Shown one piece after another: positions 22,965-35,441 of a DNA stretch of 64,000 nucleotides. The notes below the pieces were generated by a model, which saw nothing but the letters and a program-made list of their open reading frames with translations, was not told where the DNA came from and did not search any database. The stretch is taken from the NCBI GenBank assembly GCA_916613615.1, contig OU744720.1, positions 74,861,338 through 74,925,337 on the forward strand. The letters run 5' to 3'. This DNA comes from Steromphala cineraria. Lineage: Eukaryota; Mollusca; Gastropoda; Trochida; Trochidae. The position numbers and the translations under genes were made by a program. Every line of letters starts with the position of its first letter. Within the stretch, counting starts at the first letter, position 1.

Positions 22965-23152
22965 AATTCAAAATGTCTAAGTGAAACAGGACTAGACTGC
23001 AGGCGAGAATGAACATCCCGCGCTATGACGCCACTTATATAACCTCTCAGAGCGCCCTCTGCACAACCAATTACCTCCCTTTGCATATGGTTCACACCAA
23101 AGAGAAATCAATTTCAATCTAATTCACTCTGTTCAAACGACTGAAATTTCAT
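22965..23152. repeat. Ngaro split direct repeat, B type, inner copy
   Basis: 188 bp (AATTCAAAATGTCTAAGTG ... CGACTGAAATTTCAT), repeated at 26986-27173 at an offset of 4021. The one difference I noticed is AACATCCC here versus AATATCCC there. Confidence 0.9.
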
Positions 23153-23224
23153 TTCTCTTTCCAACACTGAACCACATACAAAGGAAAACAACACACAATG
23201 GACGTTCCCTGCAGTCTAACTGAG
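23153..23224. repeat. Ngaro split direct repeat, A type, inner copy
   Basis: Second copy of 22751-22822, directly abutting the B repeat. The A-B junction is what the circular intermediate model for tyrosine-recombinase retrotransposons predicts. Confidence 0.9.
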
Positions 23225-23283
23225 AAACAAAGAAAGGGCAAAAGGAATGCTGCTGAACATTTAATACACTGTATGCTGAAACA

Positions 23284-24287
23284 TTACAAACCCAAAGCTT
23301 TCGAAACACACAATCTCTTGACTAAACTGTCTTCCACATATCCATCTTTAGCTCTGTCGCTCCGCCAGCGTCCATGACGCTTAAATAGTCTGTCCGGAAT
23401 CCCATTGTTTGCAGCCGCTGTGGCTCCTCCTGATCTCAGGCTGTGGAGGCCATACTTGGAAACATCCTCCACGATTGGAGCAAAGGCACTTAGGAATAGT
23501 TCTCTTAGTCTTGTATAAGATAAAGATTTATTCAACGCTCTTAACATATATTTCCCGTTAGCAAACACTAGAGGTCTGAAAACAAATACACTTGAGTCAG
23601 GCGGTATGTCAGCTAAGTCCAAATACTGCTTCAAATGTTTCACAGGGCAAATATCAGTAGTAGAAGCTGCTATAACCACCCATGCACCGTCTCTATAAAC
23701 ATCCGTCTTTGACTTCTCTATGAAAACCGACATGTAATTCTCATAGAAGATGATGTCACATCTGGCAATGCTTAACAACTCATTTGACCGAAGAAATCCA
23801 CAAAATGCCAGTAGAACCATAGTAAAGATTCGGCTATCTTTCAGACATGATTGACACTCTAACATAAGATAAAGACTTCTTATGTGAGAAATAGTAATTG
23901 TTTTTTTCTTACTAATTGGCTTAGACAGTCTTCTTCTACCAGCTTCCAAAACATTCTGCACTAGAGTATTGTCTGTTGGACTAGCTAAACCAACAAGAAC
24001 ATGGACATATCTGATACTGTAAAAAGCATTTACAACAGGAGATACACTCGCAGAATTCTGAACAAGAGATAGCAAATAAAGTGCACAATGGAGAGGTGTC
24101 ACAGGTACAGCTCCAGAAATACCATGAGACTCCGCCCAAACTTTGAAACGCTTAAAACCATTATCATAAGACCTACGGGTGGAATCTGCACGGGCTTCGC
24201 TCAAAAGCTGCTTCAAAGGCTTAAGTTGACTTCCTAAACTCAGCGGAAGAGTGGCTATAACATCACTATATACACTTTCAAATACAC
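23284..24287 (-). CDS. Ngaro tyrosine recombinase (integrase)
   Basis: Tyrosine recombinase that would integrate the circular DNA copy of the element without a target duplication. The frame is open from 24312 to the stop at 23284; I give the boundary after a splice-acceptor-like TTTTCTGTTTTCAG at 24287. Counting from the TTG codon at 24216, the domain has Arg143 (FLRSNELL), Lys170, the HxxR box His258/Arg261 (LHSLRSGGA), His281 (RHGRW) and nucleophile Tyr293 (DGYVED). The whole catalytic set is therefore present. The N-terminal core-binding part includes STRRSYDNGFKRFKVW. No ATG lies near the start, so it is probably expressed as part of the preceding polyprotein by splicing or frameshift. 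Confidence 0.85.
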
Positions 24288-24317
24288 CTGAAAACAGAAA
24301 AGCAAACTTGGATCAAA

Positions 24318-26603
24318 TCATTCACAATAATCTAAATACAAGGCTAACATTGGAAACTTTAAATCGTCAATCCCAAACAATTCTCCTGAACGACTTGCAA
24401 TGTAACTCTCCTTGTCCACTGGCAGATAAATCACTTCCTTGACCTCAGCAATAAACTGACCCCTGGGACAGAGTAACGGCCAGAAGCTTGCCGAATACCA
24501 CCTTGGAACTACCAGAGTTCCTCTTGCTTTACAATTGGCCATATGCTTCAACACTCGGGCCACTAAATACACTGGAGGAACTATCCAATTCATCTCACCG
24601 TTCCAGTCAGCTGTAAACGTATCGACTGTCTCACATCCTGGATTCCAATAACGAGAATCGAATCTCTTGATCTTCGTATTGTAGTACGAGGCAAACCTGT
24701 CAATAGTATGTGGTCCCCATCTAACATTAACAGAATTAAACACAGTAGGCGATACGCCCCAATCATCTGGGTCAAACAACTTGCTCAGATAGTCTGCCTT
24801 TGAGTTTTCACTGCGTGGGATCCACTGAACTTCCAGCTGAATACTATGCCTTAAACAAATGTGGAAAACCTCTAAGGCTAAAGACTGGAGATGAGATTTC
24901 ATGCTTCCTTTCTGCACAATAGAAACAACGTTCTGATTATCAGTAAACCACTTCACTGAATGAGAGGTCAAAAAGCCGATAAAACTACGAAGAACCAATG
25001 CCACTGCCTTCAGCTCTCTCCACGTAGAACTCATTTCAATTTCATCAGCTGACCAATGTCCATGAGAAAATCTACCTCCAAACTGCACACAATACCCTCC
25101 AAATCCTGTACTACTAGCATCGCTATATACAATCCTAGTTGCTGAACTGTCTGATGACAATGAACGTGAGCTATACAAGGAAATATTATAAAACCAGAAA
25201 CGTAACTGTTCAAGACTACTGCTAGCCAATCTGATCCTGTCACTCCATGACCGTGCAGCTAATACATCACACGATAAAGATCTTGTCATCAGCTGACTTA
25301 CCGAACCAACCACCTGCTTCATCGAAACTACTTGCCCTACAACTGACGAAACACTACGCACGGGAACTTTCGTTTCAACCAAAAGACCGGAGATGCACTT
25401 CCTCAGTTTGTCTATCTTTCTGTCGGGGAGAGAGAGCGTAAACAATGAAGTATTAACACACAAGCCCAACCATTCTAGAGCTTGAGACGGTAACCATTAA
25501 GATTTTTCAGCTTTAGGAACAAAACCTGACATGAGAATATCGTTCTTAACCCTCAAAGCTGAAACACTGCAAACAGAGTCGGAAGACTCAACCATGAGCC
25601 CATCATCAAGAAACATTACTATGCGAAGCCCATCGTGTCGCCAATATTTAACCAACTGCCTTGTTACCTTAGTAAAAATATATGGGGCTGAAGTCAAACC
25701 AAATGGTAGAACGAGAAACTTGTAATATTTTTTACCAGATGGCCAATTCCAAGAAAAACCAAGAAAAGTTGTATGCTGAGAATACATCTCAATGTGGTGA
25801 TATGCAGAATGTAAATCATATTTTACTAACCAATCATTCTTCCCGATATACAATAAGGCTGTACGCCAATCTTCATATTTCACAGACTGTTTATATATAT
25901 GATTGTTCACAACAGAAAGATCTAGTATAAGCCTTTTCTTTCCTGAAGACTGAATGGCTACAGACAAAGGATTTACAACAAAGGGTTTTTCACCACATTC
26001 AACAATCAAATCCTTCTTTAACAAATCAGTAATGGCCTCGCATACAAAGTCTGAATGCCTACAAGCTGACTTATTATTGCTCAATTCCATAGAAGCTGGA
26101 AAAGTACAAAATGGAACTCTATAGCCGTTTTCTATAACATCCAAAACAAAGTCGGTAGCATTAATCTTCCGCCAAAATGACAGGCAATGTCTCAAACGTT
26201 CTCTAACTCTAATTTCAGAACAACCTTGCTCGTACTCGTAATAATTGTCAGTCAGATGAAAATCAACGTTACCTTTTTCAGACGAATTTATCGGGCTTGC
26301 CGGAGATGGGGAAGCTTGAATGAGCTGTGGCTTTAACACGTGGGCAGTCTCTTCTCCAGTGTGACGGGTCGCCGCACGCGAAGCACGCGCCAGGTCTGAA
26401 CCCGCCACGAAAGGGACGCTGGGATAGGCTGGGCTGAGCTGGCACAACGCCAACAGAAGAAGTAGACTGGGTAACAGTCGCGGAAGGTTGCCTGTACGGA
26501 TTGAACTTGTTAACCTTCGACCTCTTCTTTTCAATTTTCTTGATTGCGCGGTTCTCGGCTCTGGACATTCTTCTTTCATCTTCACTATTTTCAGCCAACT
26601 CAT
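24318..26603 (-). pseudogene. Ngaro pol: reverse transcriptase and RNase H, split by one stop codon
   Basis: One frame runs from 26603 to 24318 with a single in-frame TAA at 25497-25499, placed between RT and RNase H. The frame on both sides is the same and the flanking residues (PKAEKS before, LPSQALEWLGL after) read on smoothly. In the first part (368 residues), the first about 110 residues overlap gag in another frame. RT motifs follow: KRLILDLS (224-230), KYDLHSAYHH with catalytic Asp263, LPFGLTSAPYIF, and FLDDG (331-335). In the second part, RNase H has Asp117 (VYSDASSTG), Glu152 (TWRELKAV) and Asp177 (FTDNQN), then SKADYLSKL. The TAA makes this copy defective unless read through. Confidence 0.85.
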
Positions 26604-26985
26604 TAGTCTCGTATTGACGCACGGTTTCCCACCCTCCTTCAGAGGTGTCGGCCAGTTTGATATGCTTATTTCTCTTTTCTATCCTATCTACTTCCGAATC
26701 AAGGAGCTCAAGCAGATAGTCAGACTTGTCGTATTCAATGGCAAACTTAGCTTGCTTTAGGTTATCAATAGTTTCAGCATTGAATTGAAACTGTATCTTA
26801 TGGCCTTCTCTTTTCCAAACGAAGTCTTTTTCCGTCCGCAACTTCTGCAACTCGAGGTTGGTTTTGTTGTAACTATCATGCAGACCAGCAAGTCTGGAGT
26901 CGACAGCTTTAACAATTTCGTCGCGTGTAACCATCTGCGAGAGAATATTGTCGAGTTTCTCACCAATGTCGGGTGACGTGGCCAT
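26278..26985 (-). CDS. Ngaro gag-like protein with CCHC zinc knuckle
   Basis: 235 residues from a good ATG, beginning MATSPDIGEKLDNILSQMV and starting at the inner edge of the B repeat. An acidic/basic, probably coiled-coil region covers roughly residues 20-160 (LQKLRTEKDF, AENRAIKKIEKKRSK). A linker rich in Ser, Thr and Pro follows, then one zinc knuckle, CFACGDPSHWRRDC (C-X2-C-X4-H-X4-C), near residue 205. It would package the element RNA. The frame is intact. Its 3' half overlaps the pol frame by about 325 bp, so pol is probably made by frameshift or internal initiation. Confidence 0.85.
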   Translation of the reverse strand: MATSPDIGEKLDNILSQMVTRDEIVKAVDSRLAGLHDSYNKTNLELQKLRTEKDFVWKREGHKIQFQFNAETIDNLKQAKFAIEYDKSDYLLELLDSEVDRIEKRNKHIKLADTSEGGWETVRQYETNELAENSEDERRMSRAENRAIKKIEKKRSKVNKFNPYRQPSATVTQSTSSVGVVPAQPSLSQRPFRGGFRPGACFACGDPSHWRRDCPRVKATAHSSFPISGKPDKFV

Positions 26986-27173
26986 AATTCAAAATGTCTA
27001 AGTGAAACAGGACTAGACTGCAGGCGAGAATGAATATCCCGCGCTATGACGCCACTTATATAACCTCTCAGAGCGCCCTCTGCACAACCAATTACCTCCC
27101 TTTGCATATGGTTCACACCAAAGAGAAATCAATTTCAATCTAATTCACTCTGTTCAAACGACTGAAATTTCAT
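26986..27173. repeat. Ngaro split direct repeat, B type, outer copy
   Basis: Element 5' terminus (on the - strand), matching 22965-23152; gag begins one base inside it. Confidence 0.9.
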
Positions 27174-30100
27174 ATATCAACGCTCAGATACTCTACTATC
27201 AATGTCATTTGGAAAATATGTACGCAATTGAAAAAAATGACATCAGCATAAAACAAATTTTTGAAGCCGTAGTGTTTCTTACAGCCTCAATGAAAAAACT
27301 GTGTACATAAGAATTCAGCGAATTATTTTCATTGAAGGGAACACCTCAACTATTGTTATACTAGAGATTATGAGGTAAATAAAAAACTTGCCTACATTTA
27401 TGATCTCAGGTATGTGGGTTTATCAAAAAGCTGCACTCGTTTCTAGGTCTGAAGTTTTCAACAATCTGTTTCTTTTTCCAGTTGGTGCAAAACAAACTTT
27501 TCATTAAAGATCGAAATACAAAGTGTTGTGAATTGCAAAAAATATCAAAAGTATTTTTACTGTATTCGTTGAATATTAAGCAATATTTCGCGACCAACCT
27601 TTAGTGCACGACTTGATTTTCTTTTCTTTTCTTTCGAATCAGGTATTCGTTGCAGCCAAGTTGATACCTATCAGAAGCAAATGAAATTGCTATGGCACTT
27701 TTGTACATTGAATGTCAAATTAAGAATTTCATTGGTGATTAAAACATGTAAATCAAACTATCCACGAAAGATTTTTCTACCGAGTGTTGTTATTCTTTTC
27801 TCAAAGCTTAATTTCATCACGAAACCGATGCAAGTATGTCAAAACCGATGCAAGTATGAAGATGGGGCTTTAATAATTGCAGATCAATTAGAGCGCCAAA
27901 ATGCATACTACAGCGCTTTTAATTTTTTTGGTTTATAACAAGATACATTTAAGATGTACACTGAGATCAATAGTAAGTTGATTTAGAATTAGATTTGGCG
28001 ATTGAAATCAATTCAAGTCAATCTAAATTCATAGTGTTTTAGTAACGGTTGTAATAATAAATATTTTAAAGGTACTTAAGTATATCAAAATTTCGCCAAA
28101 ATGCATGACCATACAGAAAGATAATATTTCTTGATACTACCAAATATCAACGTTCAGATAATCTACTATGAATGTCATTTGGAAAATAATAAGATACATT
28201 TAATACACACACAGATCAATAGTAACTCAATTAATTATGTACAAATATTATCTAAATATCTTTTAAAAAATAAAAAATAAAAAAGGAGAAAAACATAAAG
28301 TCCTTTTAGATCCTCGTCTACCAGATTAATAGCTATAGATATCTTTGTAAAACAATTGAAACAAACAATATCAAAATATCTCAAAGAAAAATGAACTTTA
28401 AAGGTTAGAAAATGAATTGTAATCTCTTGTTAATGACATGTAAGAAGTCATCTCTCATCATAATAAATGTTGTTACACTTTTTACAATTGATTTTATTTT
28501 GTGGTCATTACTTATATAAAAGCAGGGGCATTATTCAACTTCAAAATACATTTATTTAAAAGCTTCTTTTGAAATTTTTATGTCGTCAAATCCAATCTTA
28601 ATTTGATCCTTCCCTCAATTGACACAATTTAGAGACAACTGAAATAGGAATGCCATATAAAACGAATTAATATAATTCAATTTATTTTAGACCCAGGTAT
28701 ATAGATTGAAATATCAATTCTTTTCAACACAACTTAGAACCTGCGAACGAAATTTAATAAGCTTCCATGCAACATGACGATTTGTATAGAAGGAACTATA
28801 TCATTTTGTTACAAACTCGTTGTGTGTATATTTTTGTAATAAGGTGGTCAGATTCTCATATATCTAACAACAGTTGTAGCGTCAATAGAGCTCTGTTTAT
28901 ATTTGTTCCAAGAATGTCACATAGATGATATTCTCAAATTGCAATAATTTTCATGATTGAGAAATTTTCATTAATGTTTGGCAATAAACAATACTCATAA
29001 ATTCACAATCGGAAAGGTTGAAACAATTCGGAGTCCGGATCCAGTTTTCAAAAACACAACTGTTTTACTGTATGTCAACACAACCATGATTCGATTCGTA
29101 TAAAAGTGTGTTAAGTAGGCGAATTTCTTGATATCAAATTGAACTCAGGAAAAGGTCAAATATGTCTTTTCTTGTTCGGGTATTGTTTTGTATAAAATCA
29201 TATAATTTTTTTTTTCACATCTTTTAAAAGTTCGCCTCAAAACACTATCTTTATCATTTTGGAAACTTGGGTGTGGTAGGTTTAAAAGATCTTGTAAATT
29301 AAAATGAACCTTTAATCCAATTAGAGGTTTTTACTCTAATCGAAAATAAATTCAATTCAAACAAAGAGACATTTGCTCTTCAGCTCATCAGTTGATCATA
29401 CGAATCAAGTATTAAAGACTTTTGGTTAGGGACGTTGAATATGATATCAGATTTCAGGAGGAAAGTGCTTAAAGCAACACAATTTTATATATGTTACTTT
29501 GATGTAGATTTTCATCGATATTGTGGCTTTGTACTTAATCCAACCAAATCTTTATGCGGGAAATCATACAAATCATATTTCAAAAGGCCTTGTTTCTGAA
29601 GTTCCTCGGAGAGCTAATTGAACTTTTTATTTTTACAATGTGTTTGACATGTTAGTAGTGTGATGATTAAAACTTCTTAAAGGACCAAATGATATTTTTT
29701 TCACTTGCAGATGAATATTTTGCATTGGTCAAACAGTGCATTTAGAGAAAAATGAATAAAGTTTGTTCGCCTCGTTCACTTTTACAAACTACCAAACTTA
29801 TCTTAAGGGACTGGTATTGCCAATTATAGACCGATGTAGTTCATGTAGGATGTGAAACTACGAGCATAAATTTAAGCAATTCATAATTCGAAATATCCAA
29901 TTATATCTTCTAAAATGAAAACACAATCTGATCAGTTTAGTTCACTAACTTGTTACCAAATTGTTGATAATGTACTCAGATACACAGTTAGTTGAACAAA
30001 CGTTTGGGATGCAGCTGTATGAAACACCAGTTTGTTAACAATTTTTCAGATAAAAGAACAAAGTAATTGAAGATAGCTTTTCAGTGACAAAAATGGTTTG

Positions 30101-32141
30101 TTGGAAATAAGGCATATGCCATTGTGCCAATTGATACAAGCAGAAAACACTTTTCAATTCTCTTCCTAATGCAAGATTTTATTATGTTAAGAGGAATCGA
30201 AACTTATCACAACGTTGAGAGAGATGTTAACGAAACTAGCACCACTTTCCTGAAACATCCAAGAGCAGACAAAAGTATCTATAATATATATATCACAGAC
30301 ATGTTGATACAAAATCAATTTTTTGACACTATTGGTAGCTACAAATTATAAATCTTTGCAATCTAGGTCTTGAAAAGAGTTACATAAAACATTAAAATTG
30401 TAGCAAAAAAAGCATAAGAAAATAGTTCGATATGTGTCATTACCATACAAATACAACCCTTTTAAGTCTAAAGTGACTGAAATAAACTTCCCAGTACATG
30501 AAATGTCTCTCAAGAGAATTACACGATTCGTGACCAAACGATAACAATCTGTTTTTCATGTTTCCCATGCTGGGACCATCAGGCTTTCAGCATTCATCAT
30601 CAAGCTATGTATTTTATTAACAGCAACACAAAAGCTTTGGCAGACTTAATCGTTAGGGCAGCGCCGGCCAACTTCTAGAAGGCAATGTTATTCCTCCCAG
30701 AACAGCGATGTTCAAGAAGAAGACGTCTTGCAGAGACTTCAGCAATGGTTTTATTTCCCGCATGTCCTTACCGTCCGCTCTTCTGCATCTATTAGCAAAA
30801 GGAACTGGATAATTTGTTAAATCTGTTTCCCTAACCAACTGACAGCGAGCTGGTCTTGTGAGGTCACACAAGCAAAGGGCAGACAGGAAACAGGAGAAAT
30901 CTTTAATATTAATTTCTCCAGAGAAATACTTTCTCGAAAGTGTTGATTAACCCTAACTATCTTAATTGCAGACAAAATAGATGTGGACAGTTGTCAGGAT
31001 CAGCAAACATCGATGAGCGGATGTGATACTCCCAAAGTTGGTGTCTTGTCTCAGAGGATCTCCCACTCTCTGTCTGTACAGCTATCCTCACTGAGGTACT
31101 GGTATACAGGGATTATGTTGATAGAAGTCGATGCAATGTCGATATTTGAGACGACTACTGAATCGCAAATGTCATTCAAATGCAAATGCTTCACTCAAGA
31201 ATACCTAGGCCTACTTGTCAAGGACTAAGATATTGTACCTCAATATAAATATGGCCTATGGACCCTTAGCACTAAGGGACTTTGTGAAATTCAGACCGGC
31301 AATATTTGGTGATTGAAGTCAATTAAAAAAAAACATGTCTTATTCAATTAACTCAAACACTATGTTTGGAATTATAGATGTTTTAAAATTGCTTCAGCAC
31401 ACCGAGATATCACCATAATAAATAATGTACAGATAGTAAATACCTCTCAAATTCTCAATATTACCAAATATCAAGGCTTAATCTACTATAAATGGCATTT
31501 GGAAATAAACAAGATACAATTAATGCACACAGAGATCAATAGTAACTTAATTAAGTATGTACAAATGTTATCTAAATATCTTTGATATAAAAACGAAAAA
31601 ATACATAAAGTCCTTTTAGATCCTCGTCTACCAGATTAATGGCTATAGATATCTTTGTAAAACAATTAAAATAATTGCAATGTCAATGTCATGAAATACA
31701 ATCTAAACTTGATCCCTGTCTTTAATGAGACCTATTAGAGACAGCTGAAATAGAAATGCCATACAAAACGAATTGATATTAATCAATTTATTTTAGACCC
31801 TGGTATATAGAGTGAAATATCAACTCTGTTCAACGCAACTTAGAACCTGTCGAGGAGAAATTTGATAAGCTTACATGCAACATGATGATTTGTATAGAAG
31901 GAACTTTAACATTTTGTTATATTCTTGTAATAAGGTGTCAGATTCTCATATACCTAACAACAGTTATAGCGTCATAAACATATGGTTAAAGAATGTCACA
32001 TAGATGATATTCCCAAATTTCAACTATGTCCATGATTGAGAAATGGTCATTAATGTTTGACAAAAACCAATACTGATAAATTTACAATCAGAAAGATTGA
32101 AACTATTCGGACTCCAGATCCAGTTTTCACAATCAATTTTT
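27174..32141 (-). repeat. Large array repeat, inverse orientation
   Basis: Reverse complement of the unit seen from 38.8 to 56.9 kb, mosaic and with internal duplications. Recognisable blocks include 27400-27600 (counterpart 54520-54700), 28260-28420 (counterpart 38880-38960), 29000-29160 (counterpart 43330-43500), 30124-30351 and 30346-30900 (counterparts 47066-47516 and 46800-47040). No intact protein domain is visible. Short frames at 30346-30537 and 30653-30871 recur in other copies but are not recognised. Confidence 0.7.
29097..29480 (-). repeat. Left arm of a long inverted repeat
   Basis: Nearly exact reverse complement of 32950-33311, including the poly-T stretch, CTTGTTCGGGTATTG and GGTGTGGTAGGTTTAAAAG. 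The spacer is about 3.4 kb. One short indel (CTTTAATC) and a few substitutions separate the arms. Confidence 0.8.
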
Positions 32142-33680
32142 GTCACCGAAACGTTATTTCCGATTATTTGTTCTTTTATTAGAACAATTTTAAGAAAAAA
32201 AGACTTTTAGGAAAGGATTATTAAACCATTTCTTATTTTACAATATTTAGCTTTATAGAAATATAGATGCCTTTAATGAATGTGATACTTTCCACTGTTA
32301 ACTGGCCTGTGTTAAGTAAAACTGCATCCTAACAGTTTTTTCATCTAACGGTGTATCCGAGTGTAAATATCAACAATTTGGGATGGGTTAAATGCGTTGT
32401 AAGTAAGCAAAACTAAACTGATCAGATTGTGTTTTGATTTTAGAAGATATAATTGAATATTTCTTATAATCATTTGCTATCAATTAATACCCATAGTTTC
32501 AAAGGGACTGGTATCGTAATGAAATACATCTTAAGTTCAAAATTCGTTTACTAAGAACTAGCATACATATATAGAATGTTGTATGTGGGGGAGTTGTCAG
32601 TGAATGATTTTTGGTCTAGGACGTATATACGGTGAACAAAATTTATTTTTTCTCTAAATCCGACCACCGTTTGATCAATGCAAAATATTAATCTGTAAGT
32701 GAAAAAGTTATCATTTAGTCTATTAAGAAATATAATATATCATACAAATAACATGTCAAACAAATTTTGTTGACAAAGACACTTGAAGAAAATCAATTAA
32801 CTTACTTCAGAACTTCAGAAACACAGCATTTTGAAATATGATTTATCGAATTCCCGCATATGAAAATTTGGTTTTAATAAGTACAAAGCCACAATTTGGA
32901 TGGAACGTCTACATGAAAGTAACATGTGTCAATGTTGTTGCTTTAAGCCCATTCCTCCTTAATTGTGATATCATATTCAACGTCCTATCCAAAAGTCTTT
33001 AATCCTTGATTCGTATGATCAACTGATGAGCTGAAGAGCAAATGTCTCTTTGTTTGAATTGAATTTATTTTCGATTAGAGTAAAAACCTCTAATTGGTTC
33101 ATTTTAATTTACAAGATCTTTTAAACCTACCACACCCAAGTTTCCAAAATGATAAAGATAGTGTTTTGAGGCGAACTTTTAAAAGATGTGAAAAAAAAAA
33201 TTATATGATTTTATACAAAACAATACCCGAACAAGAAAAGACATATTTGACCTTTTCCTGAGTTCAATTTGATATCAAGAAATTCGCCTACTTAACACAC
33301 TTTTATACGAGCAAAAAGTTTTTTTTTTAAATTGAAAATGTTTCTGATTATAGTAAAACCTCAAATTGGATTAAAGTCCCAATATGTATATCTAACAAAT
33401 TATTTTAAATCTACCATACACAATTAATCAATTTCCAAAATGATATAAATTGTGTTTTGAGGTGACAAATTAAAAGATATGAAAACAAAATTGATATGAT
33501 TTTATGCAAAACAATATCCGAACAAGAAAATATATATATTGGCTAATATAACATCAATCTAAACACGAAATGATACTCCTCACTAAACAAGCTTTATGGA
33601 TGGTTTGGTATACATGCACATGTTTGACTTATTTTTTGTGTTTTTAGAGTGGTTGCATCCAAGATAATCCAGCGCTTTGG
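32142..33680 (+). repeat. Array repeat island in direct orientation
   Basis: Homology switches from inverse to direct orientation at about 32141 (after CAGTTTTCACAATCAA) and back near 33690. It matches 40440-41340 and includes the right arm (32950-33311) of the long inverted repeat. It also provides uninterrupted versions of the Tc1 insertion site (32890-32935) and the family 3 element site (33460-33540). Confidence 0.65.
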
Positions 33681-33689
33681 TTCCCATAA

Positions 33690-35441
33690 ATCTACACTTC
33701 AACCTTTCAATTCTCTTCTTTATGCAAGATTTTACTATGTAAAGTGGAATCAAAACTTACCACAACGTTGAGAGAGATGTTAACAAAATTAGCATCACGT
33801 TTCTTAAACATTAAGAGCAGACAAAAGTATCCATACATATATATTGCAGACATGATGATACAAAATCAATTCTTTGACACTAATGGTAGCTACAAATTAT
33901 AAATCTTTTTAATCTAGGTCTTGAAAAGAGTTACATTAAACATTAGAAATGTAGCAAAATAAGCATAAGAAAATAGTTCGATATGTGTCATAACCATACA
34001 AATACAACCTTTTTAAATCTAAAGTGACTGAAATAAACCTCCCAGTACATGAATTGTCTCTCAAGAGAATTTCACGATTCGTGACCAAAAGATTGCAATC
34101 TGCTTTTCATGTTCCCCATGCTGGGACCATCAGGCTTTCAGCATTCATCAACAACTTATGTATTTTATTAACAGCAACACAAAAGCTTTGGCAGACTTAA
34201 TCGTTAGGACAGCGCCGGCCAACTTCTTAAAGGTCATGTTATTCCTCCCAGAACAGCGATGTTTAAGAAGAAGACGTTTTCCAGAGACTTCAGCAATGGT
34301 TTGATTTCCCGCATGTCCTTATCCGTCCGCTCTTCTACATCTATTGGTGAGACAAACTGGATAATATGTTAAATCTGTTTTCTTAACAAACTGACAGGGA
34401 GCTGGTCTTGTGAGGTCACACAAGCAAAGGGCAGACACCAAACAGAAGAAACTTTAATATTAATTTCTCCAGAGAAATACTTTCTCGAAAGTGTTGATTA
34501 ACCCTAACTATCTTAATTGCAGACGAAATAGATGTGGACAGTTTCCTAGGGTCGGCAAACATCGATGAGCGACCATCGACCCGAGCACCTCAGTATAGTC
34601 GGCGATGTGACACTCACAAAGTTGGTGCCATGTCTCAGAGGACCTCCCACTCTCTGTCTGAAAGCTATCCTCACTGAGGTACTAGTATACAGGGATTATG
34701 TTGATAGAAGTCGATGCAATGTCAACGACCGCTGAAACGCAAATGTTTCACTCAAAAAAATCTTCAACCTACTTGTCCAGAGCTAAGATATCCTACCTCA
34801 ATATAAATATGGACTAACAACACACTCAGCACTAAAAGACTTTGTGAAATCTGTCCAGTGATATTTGGCGATTGAAATAAATTCAAGTCAATATAAATTC
34901 ATAGTGTTTAAGATTTGAATAATAATTGTTTTGAAGGTACTTAAGCACACAAATAAGTCGCCAAAATAAATAATGTATAGATAGTGAATATCTCTCGATA
35001 TTACCTAAGTAGATAGTACTTAAGGGTACCAATATTTTTCTAAAATAAAAATGTACAGAAAGTGAATATTATTACCAAATATCAACGTCTAGATTATTAA
35101 CTATAAATGTCATTTTCAAAAGTTAAGTTTTTAATTTGATTATGAAAACATATAGTGTGCGTTGCATTGAATATTAAACAAAAAACTTGATATCACCATA
35201 AATAATCTAGAAACAAAATTTTGAAGCCGTAGTGTTTCATACAGTCTCAATGCAAATACTGTGTGTAAGAATTCCCAGCGAAGGGCAGTTGCTTTTTATT
35301 GAAAGAGACATTTCAAATTTTGTTCTCAAATTATAGACTATGGGGTATATAAAAAACCTGCCTAAATTTATGATGTCAGTTTTGCTATTAGGGTTTATCA
35401 AAATGCTGCACTGATTTCTAGGTCCGAAGTTTTCAACAATC
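33690..35441 (-). repeat. Array repeat, inverse orientation, up to the LTR-type element
   Basis: Reverse complement of array blocks at 54530-56180. It breaks off at 35441 (TTTCAACAATC) where homologous copies (27455-27475; 54520-54540) continue TGTTTC. Confidence 0.7.

Larger units (their letters stand above)
22751..27173 (-). mobile_element. Ngaro-type (DIRS-order) tyrosine-recombinase retrotransposon
   Basis: 4.42 kb, read on the - strand. Gene order is gag with zinc knuckle, reverse transcriptase, RNase H, tyrosine recombinase. Its termini are split direct repeats: B-type copies at 26986-27173 and 22965-23152 (188 bp), and A-type copies at 23153-23224 and 22751-22822 (72 bp). In element order this reads B - genes - A B - spacer - A, the arrangement known for Ngaro/PAT elements and unlike the inverted ends of DIRS1. 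There is no integrase or LTR and no target-site duplication. No methyltransferase domain, which fits Ngaro rather than DIRS1. The array repeat on both sides (GATATTACC / ATATCAACG) is interrupted by it. Repeat copies look essentially identical by eye, so the insertion is young; one stop codon breaks pol. Confidence 0.9.
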
